Position numbers and translations under genes: made by a program. From Acidobacteriaceae bacterium (lineage in GTDB: Bacteria > Acidobacteriota > Terriglobia > Terriglobales > Acidobacteriaceae), in contig JASHTS010000112.1 of the NCBI GenBank assembly GCA_030040425.1, positions 55,449 to 119,448 of the forward strand: a stretch of 64,000 nucleotides of DNA. The letters run 5' to 3'. Shown piece after piece: positions 38,578 through 49,023 of the stretch. How positions within the stretch are numbered: position 1 is the stretch's first letter; the number at the start of each line of letters is the position of its first letter. The notes under the pieces are model-generated. The model was not told where the DNA came from. It searched no databases and saw only the letters and a program-made list of their open reading frames with translations.

Positions 38578-40002
38578 ATGATCCGTGGAGCTGGACTCTT
38601 TTTGTTCTTGGCAGGACTGCTGATGCCGGCCGGCAGATTGTGCACGGCACAGGAACACGCCCCGTACGAACCGACGCTCGCATCGCTGGACAGTCACCCG
38701 CTTCCCCAGTGGTATGCGGGAGCGAAGCTGGGGATCTTCATTCACTGGGGACTGTATTCGGTGCCCGGATGGGCGCCTTTGTCGCATCCCAGCCACGATT
38801 TTACGAGCGCGGACTACATCAAGAACAATCCCTACGCGGAGTGGTACTTGAATGTCATGCGCATTCCCGGCTCGCCCACACAGGCCTATCACCGCGAGCA
38901 CTACGGCGCAAATTTCAGCTATTACGACTTCGCTCCCATCTTCAATCGCGAGTCAAAAAAGTGGAACCCCGACGAATGGGCAAAAATCTTCCGCGACGCA
39001 GGGGCGCGCTATGTGGTGCTGACCACGAAGCACCACGATGGCTTCACGCTGTGGCCGAGCACCACGGTGAATCCCAATCCCTCGATCCCGCAAAATGAGC
39101 GGCACGCGGAGCGCGACATTGTGGGCGAACTTACTGCGGCCGTTCGCCAGCAGGGGTTGAAGATGGGGCTCTATTACTCCGGCGGGTACGACTGGACGTT
39201 CAACTCGGGCCCCATCGAAACCGCCGCAGACTACGAGGCAGCAAAACCGGAAACCCAGGCCTACGGGGACTACGCCTTCGCGCAGATTCACGAACTGATC
39301 GATCGTTATCACCCTGCGGTTCTGTGGGACGACATCGACTGGCCGAAGACCGGCCGGCCGATGCAGGTTGAGGCCGACTACTACAACGCCGTGCCGGATG
39401 GAGTGATCGACGATCGATTCGGAATCAAGCACGCCGATTTTGTTTCGCCGGAGTATCAGAATCTGGACAAGATCAGCGCGAAGAAGTGGGAGGAGTGCCG
39501 CGGCCTGGGAAGGTCCTTTGGCTATAACCGCGCCGAAGGCGAGGCAGAGACCATCGCTCCCGCCGATCTGATCGCCTTGCTGGTAGACATTGTGAGCAAG
39601 AACGGCAACCTGCTGCTGGACGTTGGGCCTGAGGACGATGGAACCATTCCGCCGGTGCAGATGGAACGGTTGAAGGCTCTGGGCGCATGGCTCAAGCAAA
39701 ATGGCGAAGCCATCTACGACACCGTGCCCTGGGAGCGCGCCGTGGGCAAGACGGTCGAAGGCGACGACCTGCGCTTCACGCGCAAGGGAAGCGATCTCTA
39801 TGTGACCATCCTGGGAGCTCCGAAGGGGCGAACGGCGACGATCGTGGGTGTGGCCGCGCGGCCAGGCATGCAGGTGACCATGCTGGGCCACGCCGAGCCG
39901 CTGGAGACGCGCGCGGCGGGCGATAACCTTCAGGTGACGCTGCCCGCGCATCTGCCCGGGAACTACGCTTATGTGCTGAAGCTTGCCGGCTACGCGCAGT
40001 GA
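38578..40002 (+). CDS. Alpha-L-fucosidase (GH29), secreted
   Basis: WYAGAKLGIFIHWGLYSVPGWAPL, YVVLTTKHHDGFTLWPS, LWDDIDWPKTG, NGNLLLDVGPEDDGTIP. Confidence 0.95.
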   Translation: MIRGAGLFLFLAGLLMPAGRLCTAQEHAPYEPTLASLDSHPLPQWYAGAKLGIFIHWGLYSVPGWAPLSHPSHDFTSADYIKNNPYAEWYLNVMRIPGSPTQAYHREHYGANFSYYDFAPIFNRESKKWNPDEWAKIFRDAGARYVVLTTKHHDGFTLWPSTTVNPNPSIPQNERHAERDIVGELTAAVRQQGLKMGLYYSGGYDWTFNSGPIETAADYEAAKPETQAYGDYAFAQIHELIDRYHPAVLWDDIDWPKTGRPMQVEADYYNAVPDGVIDDRFGIKHADFVSPEYQNLDKISAKKWEECRGLGRSFGYNRAEGEAETIAPADLIALLVDIVSKNGNLLLDVGPEDDGTIPPVQMERLKALGAWLKQNGEAIYDTVPWERAVGKTVEGDDLRFTRKGSDLYVTILGAPKGRTATIVGVAARPGMQVTMLGHAEPLETRAAGDNLQVTLPAHLPGNYAYVLKLAGYAQ

Positions 40003-40114
40003 CGAAAGAAGATCGGTGAGATTTCAGCCGATGACTGGAGAGGAAGTCCTTCCCTGCATCAGTACCTGACAATCGGCGGCACCGCGTCCGCAACGAGAGA
40101 CATCGCACGCATCG

Positions 40115-42496
40115 TCACGGCTGAAAACTGATCGTGAGTTCTGTGCCGTCATAAGTCACTTCGCGGTCTGCGGTGGAAGTGAGCGCTTCTCCTGTTCCCT
40201 GCCCCTTCCCCACAAGGACAATGCGAAAGACCCGCTGCATGGCCATCCCCGGGAAAGATCCCTGGCGCGCACCGAGTGTCAGCACGCCGGCCTGATTGTC
40301 CCAGCGTATCGGGATCACCGCGTGCTGGCCCTTTGTGTAGTCGTAGCTGTCGCCCGAGTCGTCGTAGAGATCGAAGCTGCCGTCCGCCCCGCGATAAATG
40401 CGCAGTTCGAGGGGACCGTCCGCATCCTGCCCGGCGTACTGAATCTCCGGCCCCATCGGCACAATAGAGCCGGCCCGCACATAGAGCGGCATGCGATCCA
40501 AAGGCGCCGCCGCCTGAACGGTCTGTCCGCCGGCCACCCGATCGCCGCTCCAGAAATCGACCCAGTCGGATTTCTCGGGCAGATAAACGCTGCGCATCGT
40601 CGCTCCGGGCTCGAGAACCGGGCTCACCAGCAACGCAGGGCCGAACATGAACTCGTCGCCCAGGTTCCAGGTATGCGGATCGGCGCGATAATCCATCACC
40701 AGCGGCCGCATGATGGTGTAATCCTCGCTGCTTACTTTCCATGCCAGCGAATAAATGTAGGGCATCAGGCGATAGCGCAGCTTGTCGTACTCAAGCAGAA
40801 TCGGCTCTACCTTCGGATAGCTCCAGAACTCGTTCTCCGGCCGGTGACCGTGGCTGCGAAAGATGGGGCAGAACGCGCCGTACTCGAACCAGCGCGCATA
40901 GAGTTCCTGATAGTCCGGCTCCTCGATCCGCCCATCGATGGCGGGCCAGTAGCCGCCGATGTCCGTGGTCCAATACGGATAGCCCGACAGCGCAAAATTC
41001 AGTCCCGCCGCAACCTGGTGCTTCAGGCCCCACCAGGTGCTGTAGACGTCCCCGGACCATACGGTGGCTCCCACGCGCTGCTGCCCCAGAAATGCCGAGC
41101 GCGTAAGCAGGAACACGCGCTTCTGTTCCGTCGTCGCCATCCAGTGGTCCTGCACGCCCAGCGTATGCATGAAGGGAAAGACATTCGTGTACTCGGCGCC
41201 GCTGCCGATGAACAGCGGCTTGTCCTTGAGGATGGCATCGCCCAAGTGCGGCCAGTATTCTTCCGGCTCCGCGCTGTCCAGCCAGAAGGCGTCCCAGCCC
41301 TGTTTGAGCAGCGGACCGACCAGGTTATTCCAGTAAAAATCGCGCGCCGCGGGATTGGTGGCGTCGTAGACGTGCGTGCCCGGAATGTCCCAATGATGCG
41401 CGGTCATGATCCGATAGTTCTTCGATGAGGGATCCATCAGGCCCCAGACCGAGATCATGGCGTGCACGTGCTCGTCGTGCAGCGCGGCAAGGGAGCCTGG
41501 CACGTCGTGGTAGTTCGCGTTGAAGATGGGGTCGCCTTCGTGCGCCCACCAGAACCAGTCCTGCACCATGGTATCGAGCGGAATCTGCTCGGCGCGGTAG
41601 CGTCCGGCGATGCTGCGAATCTCATCCAGAGAAACATAGCGGTCCTTCGACTGGAAATATCCGTAAGCCCACTTCGGCAGCATCGGCGTGTGGCCGGTCA
41701 TGGTGCGGTATTGGTGGAGAATGCTGTCGAACTCCGGACCATAGAGGAAGTAGTAGTCGATCGAACGCCCTGCCAGGGACTGGAAAGCCAGCAACAGCGG
41801 AAAGCGGTTATCCACATACGTGAGCGACGCCGTGTTCCAAAGAATGGCGTAGCCTTTCGTCGAAAGCAGCAGCGGAATCGCCACATCGGTGTTGTTCTGG
41901 CCCAGCTCGACGGTGGAGCCGCGATAGTTGAACAAGCCGCTCTGGTGCTGGCCCAGGCCGTACATCGCTTCGGTGGCATCGGGCGAGAAGCGATCCGTGA
42001 TTCGGTAGAAGCCGGCGCCCTCATTGCCTTCAGGCTGGAGGACTTCGGGCTGGTACGTCCGCGGCACCGAATTGCTCTCGCGCAGCAGCGGACTGCCGTC
42101 AGGCTGCTCAAAGATTACGTTGCCGCGTGTGAGCGAGAACTCCACTCGCAGCTTCGCCGTGGTCAGGCTGGCGTGTTCCTTGTCCTGTGCGAATTGGAAC
42201 TCTGCGCCCGGACAAGACTGCTCCGGCGGAAGCATCCACGGCTTGGGTGAGGTATCGGGCACGCCCAGCGGTGTGGAGACTACGTGAATCACCGAATCCG
42301 CGCACACGGTGATATCCACCGATTCACGGCCCACCGTGGCGCGTATGCCGTGTGTGGACTGTGCAGCTTGGATGATCGGCTGCGCGGGAAACTCCGCGCC
42401 GGGCATCTGCGCGCAGCTTATCCGGGCCAGGAATAAGACGGCGACCTCCAGGCAGCTCAGGGTTGCGAAACGAAGAAGGTTTTTCGCGTCATCCAT
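40115..42496 (-). CDS. GH31 family alpha-xylosidase/alpha-glucosidase, secreted
   Basis: GWDAFWLDSAEPEEYWPH, YGLGQHQSGLFNYRG, VWSGDVYSTWWGLKHQVAAGLNFALSGYPYWTTDIGGYWP. Confidence 0.93.
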   Translation of the reverse strand: MDDAKNLLRFATLSCLEVAVLFLARISCAQMPGAEFPAQPIIQAAQSTHGIRATVGRESVDITVCADSVIHVVSTPLGVPDTSPKPWMLPPEQSCPGAEFQFAQDKEHASLTTAKLRVEFSLTRGNVIFEQPDGSPLLRESNSVPRTYQPEVLQPEGNEGAGFYRITDRFSPDATEAMYGLGQHQSGLFNYRGSTVELGQNNTDVAIPLLLSTKGYAILWNTASLTYVDNRFPLLLAFQSLAGRSIDYYFLYGPEFDSILHQYRTMTGHTPMLPKWAYGYFQSKDRYVSLDEIRSIAGRYRAEQIPLDTMVQDWFWWAHEGDPIFNANYHDVPGSLAALHDEHVHAMISVWGLMDPSSKNYRIMTAHHWDIPGTHVYDATNPAARDFYWNNLVGPLLKQGWDAFWLDSAEPEEYWPHLGDAILKDKPLFIGSGAEYTNVFPFMHTLGVQDHWMATTEQKRVFLLTRSAFLGQQRVGATVWSGDVYSTWWGLKHQVAAGLNFALSGYPYWTTDIGGYWPAIDGRIEEPDYQELYARWFEYGAFCPIFRSHGHRPENEFWSYPKVEPILLEYDKLRYRLMPYIYSLAWKVSSEDYTIMRPLVMDYRADPHTWNLGDEFMFGPALLVSPVLEPGATMRSVYLPEKSDWVDFWSGDRVAGGQTVQAAAPLDRMPLYVRAGSIVPMGPEIQYAGQDADGPLELRIYRGADGSFDLYDDSGDSYDYTKGQHAVIPIRWDNQAGVLTLGARQGSFPGMAMQRVFRIVLVGKGQGTGEALTSTADREVTYDGTELTISFQP

Positions 42497-42517
42497 GTCC
42501 AGGCTGAATCCACGATG

Positions 42518-43672
42518 TTATGGGCATTCCTTTGCGAAGCAGAGGTTCTGGCTGAAAAAAGGAATCACGTGATTTTGAAAACGATCGGCCACGGCGCTCG
42601 TATGCGTGCCGTGATAAAGCTCGAAGGTGTTCTTGATCCCGTAGCTGTCCAGGATCGCGTGCAGCTTCTCGGTGTCGAATCGCAGGCCATCCTGATCGCC
42701 CACGTCCATCGCAATCGCTGTATATTCCCGCAAGTTGTCGATGTACTGGTCCACAAACGCCAGAGGCGCATTGGCCGTCCACTTGGCCACGATCTCGGGC
42801 CTCGGCGCGCCATCCTTGAACGGCAGATCGAAATAGAGCGGCGGGTTTTTCGGGTCGGGCGACCAGGCGGCGGCTGAAGCGAGTTGGGCCTTGGTGAAGA
42901 ACGGCAAATCCGCAGCGTCGGCGGGCGATTTCATCGCCGCAACCGCCTCTTCAAGCTGCTTTTCATTCTCCTCGAATTTCGATGCCTCAACCCCCGGCGG
43001 CGGACCAGCCGGACGCGGCGACATGCAGCACGGGCTCATGATGTACAGGCTCCCGAAAACCTCCGGATGCTGCATGCCGATGCGGGCCGCGCCATAGCCG
43101 CCCATGGAATGTCCCACAAGCCCGCGGCTCAGGCGATTGGGAAGGGTGCGATAGTGCGCATCGATATATGCAACCAGATCGTGAGCGATGAAGCGCGCAA
43201 AGTCGCCCGTGGTCGCGGAGCTCGAATACATTGACCCGCCATAGGCAGTCTTCGAGTCGGGGAGCACGACGATCATCTCCTTCGCGCCTTGCGCAAACGC
43301 GCCCTCGATCGTCTGCGGCACATGGATCTCGCGCGTCCACTGTTCCGCGCCGATGGAGAATCCATGCAGGGCGTAGACCACGGGAAAGCGGCGATGCTTA
43401 TCTTTGTTGTAGTCCGGGGGCAAAAAAACGATCACATCGCGGTCGGCGGGCTCGCCTTCCAGATTGCCTTCAAGCGATTGCGCATGCACCTTGATGCGCT
43501 CGACCGTAACGGGCCTCGCTCCGGGAATGACGGGAGGCACCTCGGTTTGCACCTGCGCCGCGATCTGCCCGCAGACGAACAGGCTTACCCACAGGACCGA
43601 ATATGCCGGAGTCTTTCCGTTCATCCTCAACGGTCTTGCCGCCACCGAGCCCACTATACAGAGGATGCTCAA
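42518..43672 (-). CDS. Secreted putative esterase (alpha/beta hydrolase, esterase D/FrmB-like)
   Basis: RFPVVYALHGFSIGAEQW, GLVGHSMGGYGAARIGMQHPEVFGSLYIMSPCCM, conserved C-terminal H (ELYHGTHTSAVADRF). The listed start at 43672 may be upstream of the true one. Confidence 0.85.
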   Translation of the reverse strand: MSILCIVGSVAARPLRMNGKTPAYSVLWVSLFVCGQIAAQVQTEVPPVIPGARPVTVERIKVHAQSLEGNLEGEPADRDVIVFLPPDYNKDKHRRFPVVYALHGFSIGAEQWTREIHVPQTIEGAFAQGAKEMIVVLPDSKTAYGGSMYSSSATTGDFARFIAHDLVAYIDAHYRTLPNRLSRGLVGHSMGGYGAARIGMQHPEVFGSLYIMSPCCMSPRPAGPPPGVEASKFEENEKQLEEAVAAMKSPADAADLPFFTKAQLASAAAWSPDPKNPPLYFDLPFKDGAPRPEIVAKWTANAPLAFVDQYIDNLREYTAIAMDVGDQDGLRFDTEKLHAILDSYGIKNTFELYHGTHTSAVADRFQNHVIPFFSQNLCFAKECP

Positions 43673-43848
43673 AGATCGACAACGAAATAAATAAATCGCT
43701 TTTCTCGAATTCGCGCTGAAGCTTCTTTACACGCGCCGTCGAATCTCCACGCTTGCGCTGCGCCCACTCAGGCGTCTCCCCGAAAAATCGAGTGGAAGGC
43801 GACCGCTCGGCCGCCCTCCCTTCGGATCAATTGGAAGCAGGCAATGGT

Positions 43849-46800
43849 TCAGGGTTGGTACCAGGTATATGTTTCCGCCACATTGCCATGGCTGTCGATT
43901 ACGTTGATTAACCAGTAGTAGGTTTCCCCCGAGGTTAGGCTGGAGACGCTGGGCGTATTGCTGGTGTCTCCGGTTGGATCGGTTCCCCAGGTGATGGAAG
44001 TGATGGAACTGCCGAACCCGTTGGAATTGGAGCCCGAGGAAGGAATCATCCATATTTGGTTCCCGCCCGAGTCAGTTAACTGGAACTGGTATTCGTAGGT
44101 GCTCGCGCCGGAGATGGTGGGATCGGTCCAGGTAAAGGTGGGCGTAGTGCTGGTGCTGCTGGTGCCGGAAGGCGCGAGAGACGTAGGCGTGGCTGGCGAG
44201 CCCACCACTCCGGTCGTGGACCCGAATGCCGTCACGTTCGCAGTCACGTTCGTGTCCTGTGTGCCGTCGCTGTAGGTGACGGTGAAGACGTAGGGGTCGC
44301 CCACGTTGCTCGCATTGCCGAAGACATTGCCCTCGAACTCATAAGCGATCGATGTAGAGCAGCTGGAGCAGAGGTTGCTCAGGTCGATCGGCGTGACCAG
44401 GTTGGGACCCGACGTGAGAGTGACCGCGACCGGCAATTTATTTTGCGGCTCCACGGAAACGGTAAGGTACCGCGTGCTCGACGAACCTCCCTGGAGGATG
44501 TCGTGAATATACGTCGATAACACCGAAGACGTGGTACTTGTGGAGGGCAGGGTCACGTCTTCTCCGCTCGTCGAGCCGGAAATGGAGATCGCGCTGTTGT
44601 TGCTGTTATTTGCCACGTTTGAGACATCGCCGACGTCGATCAGACCATCGCTGTTCTCATCGAGGATGCCGAAGAGAATATAGCTGGAGCCGTTGGGAAC
44701 ATTCACTGAATAGGAGTTGGCGCCGGATACCGGACTGGCGATGGCGTCGGCGTAGGCGGTATTGGTGTTTTCGTCATAGAGGCCGGCGTAGAGTACAGCC
44801 CCCGGATCGATGGTGACGCCGGCTGGAATGGTGATAGTGCCGGAGACGGTATCGGGTTCGCTGGGCGAGCCAATGGTGACAGTAATGGCGCACGATGTGG
44901 TGGCGCAGGCTGTGCTGGGACCACCCCAGTAACTCCACGGGCTGTTTCCGGCAGGATTCGTGCCCATGGCGCGGAAATAGTATGCGGTGCCGTTGGCAAG
45001 CGAGCCGGCGAAGTTCTTGTCCAGGGCATCGACAATCCAGACGTCGCTGCCGTTGATGCCGGTAGCCTTGAAGGTAGCCTGGTTGGAACTGCTGAAGCCT
45101 CCCGTCGTGGTGGACCACTGCACTGTGTATGAGGTGTATTCCTCTTGACCGATGGCGGTGCCGACATCGCCGAAAGAGATGACCACGGCGGATTCCTGCG
45201 GAGCGACTGCAAAGAGCCTGGGCCCGCTGCCGACGGTGAGGCCGGTGGGATCATTCATCGTGACGGAGGTGTCAGGCAGGTCAGCGAAGGAAACCGACAG
45301 ACCTGAGGCGCTGCCCGTTGGATCGGCAGCGTTCGGCTGCTCCTCACCGAGCGCGGCCAAATCCATGATCGCCTCCAGGCTATAGGTGCCCGGCGCCACT
45401 CCGCGGATGCTGAAGTCGCCCGCCGCGGAGATACTGGTGCCATATCCGACGGGGTTGTAGGGGCAGGAGCTATTTACGAGATCGAGATAGATCTGGCCCG
45501 TATTGGCGCCGGAATAGCTCACCGAGCCGGAGACGGTGTAGCCCAAAGCAGCCTGGAAGTTGGTGTTGATCACATCGGCGCCAGCCATCGTGACCATCCG
45601 GTTAGGCCCATAGAATGCGGCGCCCGGTCCCGTGATGCTGGGAGTGACAAGCCACGTTCCGTTCGGAACGCCGCTGAAGCTGAAGCTGCCGTCGCTATTG
45701 CTGGTGGTGGTCATTTCAGGGCTGGTGCTCAGGCTCACCTGGAACGCGGCGAGATTCGAGTTGGTTGTGCCGCCGCAAGGATTCGTGACCCCGATGACGC
45801 CGCTGACGGTCTGACCGGGATTTCCCACCGGGATGCTATAGGTGAGGGTATTGCTCGTTTTGCCCGTAGTGTTGTCCTCTATCTCGGCGGTGAAAGAAAG
45901 CTCACCCGTCGAGGTGGGGTTGCCGGTGATCGAGAGAGTGCCGCTCCCTCCGGAATTGCTGACGCTGAACTGGCTGCTCAGGCCGCTGGTGCCCAAAGCC
46001 AGGGAGCCGGTCGTGGGCACCGCGGCGCCGTTCACGGTCCAGGTGTAGGTTGGCCCCACGCCGCCGCCCGCGGTGAGCGACGCGGAATAAGCTTGGCCAT
46101 CGATTGCCGGCCCCGGAACCGCTGTACTGGCGTTGGGCAGAACCGGTCCGTTGGGTGTGTTGATCGTGAGGGTGTAGCTCTTCGTAACGGAGCTCGAAGT
46201 CGTCGTGTCGGTCAGCTTGACGGTGAATGGCACAGCCTCAGCGGTTGTCGGTCCTCCAGTCCCCGACTGGATGTTCAGCTCCGATCCGCTCACGACAGCG
46301 CTGAGATTGTCTGCCGGCAGTCCGGAGGAGGCGGAGATGGCGAGATTGCCGCTGCCGCCCGAGCCGACAACGAAGCTTGTGTAATTGACCCCGACGAAGC
46401 CATTGGCCAGCGGATTGCCGTTCAGCGTGGATATCGAGAGAGCGTTATTCACCGTCACTGTGTAAGTAATCGGCCCGAAACTCTGATCCGCGGTTGTGTC
46501 GGTGATTTTGGCTGTGAAAGAGACGGTTTCGGCCGATGCGGGGGTGCCGCTGATGGTAAGAGTTCCTCCGCTGGTTGAGGCGCTCAACCCGTCGGCCGGC
46601 ATGCCGGTGATGGTCCACGAGTAATTACCGCTGCCGCCGGTTGCCACCACGGTTCCGCTGTAGGGCGAGGCTGCGTCCGCAGAACCCAGTGTCGAGGGGT
46701 TCGTAGAAGGCAGGGTGACGCCGCTGGTAACCGTCACCGAGAGGGTTGCCGCAGCGGATACGTGACCTTCCGAGTCCGTTACCGTGACGGCGAAGGTCGC

Positions 46801-49023
46801 GGTGCCTGCTTGCGGATTGGCGCCTGCCAAAACGCCGCTTGAGGAAACTGCGAGGCCTACGGCTGTCAGGCTCGATGCGCCTGAAGTCACGGCCCAGGTC
46901 GTATAGGTCCCCGATCCGCCGGATGCCGTAAGCGCGTAGTTTGGATTCACGCCCGCCGCCACTCCGGGCAATGTGGCCGGGGATGCGACAACCAGCGTCG
47001 CCTCGATGGTGATGCTCACCGTTGTGCTGCCCTTATTGCCGACGGAATCGGTTGCCGTCACGACGACGCTGGAGATCACGCTGGTTGTGCCCGTGTTTGC
47101 AGGCGTGCCGGAGATGACGCCTGTGCTGCTCCCGATCGACAGTCCATTGGGCAGCGTCGACCCGCTGGCCGCAGCCCATGACCACGTATAGCCGGTGCCG
47201 CTGCCGCCGCTGGCAGTAAACGCGGAGGATGTGTACGCCGTGCCTGGGTAGCCCGAAGCCAGCGGGGGCGCTGCGATGCTCAATCCCGGATCGATGGTGA
47301 TGCTCAAAGTGGCTGTGGCGCTATTGCCAACCGAATCGACCACGTTGAACGTAACGCTTGTCGTGCCCGGATTGGCGGGAGTTCCGCTCAATAGTCCGCC
47401 CGCCGAGAGAGTGAGTCCGGAGGGCAGGATTGTGCCGCCGGTCACGATCCACTGATAGCCTGTGCCCGTGCCGCCGCTGGCTGTCAGTTGCTGCGAATAG
47501 CTCGATCCGGTGTAGCCGGTAGGCAACGTCGTCGTGGTAATGCTGACGCCCGCATCGACGACGATGGAGAAGCTTCCGGTGGCGCTGAGATTGGCTACCG
47601 TATCCGTCACCTTGACGGTGAAATTGTCTGTGCCCGTGGTGTCGGTATTGAGGAGCGTGCCCGAGATGACACCCGCCGTCGAGAGCGATAAGCCGCCCGG
47701 AAGCGCACCACCCGTCACCTGCCATGAGTAGTTGCTGGCCGTGCCGGTGCCGCCGGTGGCGGAGAGAGTGCTCTGCGTGTAAAGTCCTGCCACATAGGCA
47801 GTGGGCAAGCTGCGCTGCGTCACGCTCATTGCCGCATAACTGATGGTGAGCGCGTAGCTCTGCGTAGCCGAATCGCCATAGGCATCGGCGGCTTTCACGG
47901 TAAAGTTGAACGTGCCCAAATCCGCGGCTTTGCCGGGCGTGCCGGTGATGGCGCCGCTGCTCGAGTTCAACGAGAGGTCAGACGGCAGCGCACCGGTCGA
48001 AATACTATAAGTGAGCGCGCCCGCGCCGCCGGTGGCCGCAGCGCTACCCGAGAAGGCCACGCCGTAGGTTCCGGTAGTCGGCACAGAGCCGGTGAACGTG
48101 ATGGCTGGAGCCGCGGCGATGGCGATGCTCAGGCTTCCGGAGGTAGCAGTATCCCCGTAAGCGTCTGTCACCGTGACCGTAAAGGAGGCAGTGCCTGCGT
48201 CGGCAGCCTTCGGCGTTCCGGTAATCGCACCCGTGCTCGAATTGAGACTCAAGTCGGCCGGTAAGGAACCGCTCGCGATGACGTAGGTTGACGCGCCGAC
48301 CACGCCGGTAGCGGCCACGCTGCCCGTATAAGCGACGCCGACGTTACCGCCGGGCAACGTGGGCGTGAACGAGATCGTTGGAGCCGTGATGGTGATGGTG
48401 AGCGGCGATGAGGTCACGCTCAACGGCGTGGGTGTGCCCGAGTCCGTGGCTTTGAATGTGAGATTGGTATAGCTGCCGGCGCAGGAAGCGGTGGGCGCCG
48501 TCCCTGAAGCGGTGGTGAGGGTGCCGTTGGACTTGAGAGTCAGGCAGGCAGGCAGCGTGGTGCCGGCGCCCAGCGCCCAGGTGAACGGCGGAATTCCGCC
48601 GCTGGCCTGCAAGGACACCGAGAACGCCGTTCCCACCGCGCCGGTAAGATTGGCGCTGGTGGAGGTCACCGCCGGCATGGCGGGCACGGTTAGGGTGGCG
48701 GAGCCCGATTTGCTGCTGTTGGCGATGGAGGTCGCCGTGACGGTGGCCGTCTGTTGCGCATTTGTGGGCGCAGGCGCGGTATAGGTTGCGGACGTGGTGG
48801 TGGTGTTGGAGAGCGTGCCCGCGCCGCTGACTGTCCAATTCACTCCGGCGCTGTTTTTGTCGTTGGTTACGGTGGCCGTCAATGTCACCGTATCGCTTCC
48901 GTCGACCGTGGTCGACGAGGCCGCCACTGCCACGCTGACGGGTTTGGAACCGCTGCCTCCGCAGCCGGAAAGGCACACCGCGACACCCAACGCAAGAATA
49001 GCCAGAGCGATTCTTTTGCTCAC
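43849..49023 (-). CDS. Giant Ig-like-repeat (putative Ig/cadherin-like) surface lipoprotein
   Basis: MSKRIALAILALGVAVCLSGCGGSGSKP (lipobox LSGC); repeated putative-Ig units (GGTGTGYQWIVTGGTILPSGLTLSAGGLLSGTPANPGTTSVTFNVVDSVGNSATATLSITI); C-terminal carboxypeptidase-regulatory-like and FnIII-like segments. Confidence 0.88.
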   Translation of the reverse strand: MSKRIALAILALGVAVCLSGCGGSGSKPVSVAVAASSTTVDGSDTVTLTATVTNDKNSAGVNWTVSGAGTLSNTTTTSATYTAPAPTNAQQTATVTATSIANSSKSGSATLTVPAMPAVTSTSANLTGAVGTAFSVSLQASGGIPPFTWALGAGTTLPACLTLKSNGTLTTASGTAPTASCAGSYTNLTFKATDSGTPTPLSVTSSPLTITITAPTISFTPTLPGGNVGVAYTGSVAATGVVGASTYVIASGSLPADLSLNSSTGAITGTPKAADAGTASFTVTVTDAYGDTATSGSLSIAIAAAPAITFTGSVPTTGTYGVAFSGSAAATGGAGALTYSISTGALPSDLSLNSSSGAITGTPGKAADLGTFNFTVKAADAYGDSATQSYALTISYAAMSVTQRSLPTAYVAGLYTQSTLSATGGTGTASNYSWQVTGGALPGGLSLSTAGVISGTLLNTDTTGTDNFTVKVTDTVANLSATGSFSIVVDAGVSITTTTLPTGYTGSSYSQQLTASGGTGTGYQWIVTGGTILPSGLTLSAGGLLSGTPANPGTTSVTFNVVDSVGNSATATLSITIDPGLSIAAPPLASGYPGTAYTSSAFTASGGSGTGYTWSWAAASGSTLPNGLSIGSSTGVISGTPANTGTTSVISSVVVTATDSVGNKGSTTVSITIEATLVVASPATLPGVAAGVNPNYALTASGGSGTYTTWAVTSGASSLTAVGLAVSSSGVLAGANPQAGTATFAVTVTDSEGHVSAAATLSVTVTSGVTLPSTNPSTLGSADAASPYSGTVVATGGSGNYSWTITGMPADGLSASTSGGTLTISGTPASAETVSFTAKITDTTADQSFGPITYTVTVNNALSISTLNGNPLANGFVGVNYTSFVVGSGGSGNLAISASSGLPADNLSAVVSGSELNIQSGTGGPTTAEAVPFTVKLTDTTTSSSVTKSYTLTINTPNGPVLPNASTAVPGPAIDGQAYSASLTAGGGVGPTYTWTVNGAAVPTTGSLALGTSGLSSQFSVSNSGGSGTLSITGNPTSTGELSFTAEIEDNTTGKTSNTLTYSIPVGNPGQTVSGVIGVTNPCGGTTNSNLAAFQVSLSTSPEMTTTSNSDGSFSFSGVPNGTWLVTPSITGPGAAFYGPNRMVTMAGADVINTNFQAALGYTVSGSVSYSGANTGQIYLDLVNSSCPYNPVGYGTSISAAGDFSIRGVAPGTYSLEAIMDLAALGEEQPNAADPTGSASGLSVSFADLPDTSVTMNDPTGLTVGSGPRLFAVAPQESAVVISFGDVGTAIGQEEYTSYTVQWSTTTGGFSSSNQATFKATGINGSDVWIVDALDKNFAGSLANGTAYYFRAMGTNPAGNSPWSYWGGPSTACATTSCAITVTIGSPSEPDTVSGTITIPAGVTIDPGAVLYAGLYDENTNTAYADAIASPVSGANSYSVNVPNGSSYILFGILDENSDGLIDVGDVSNVANNSNNSAISISGSTSGEDVTLPSTSTTSSVLSTYIHDILQGGSSSTRYLTVSVEPQNKLPVAVTLTSGPNLVTPIDLSNLCSSCSTSIAYEFEGNVFGNASNVGDPYVFTVTYSDGTQDTNVTANVTAFGSTTGVVGSPATPTSLAPSGTSSTSTTPTFTWTDPTISGASTYEYQFQLTDSGGNQIWMIPSSGSNSNGFGSSITSITWGTDPTGDTSNTPSVSSLTSGETYYWLINVIDSHGNVAETYTWYQP

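Noticed and set aside
40022-40126. TTTCAGCCG...CGGCTGAAA inverted repeat between convergent GH29 and GH31 genes
   Set aside because: Arms about 87 nt apart and one arm inside the GH31 coding end; not convincing as a terminator.
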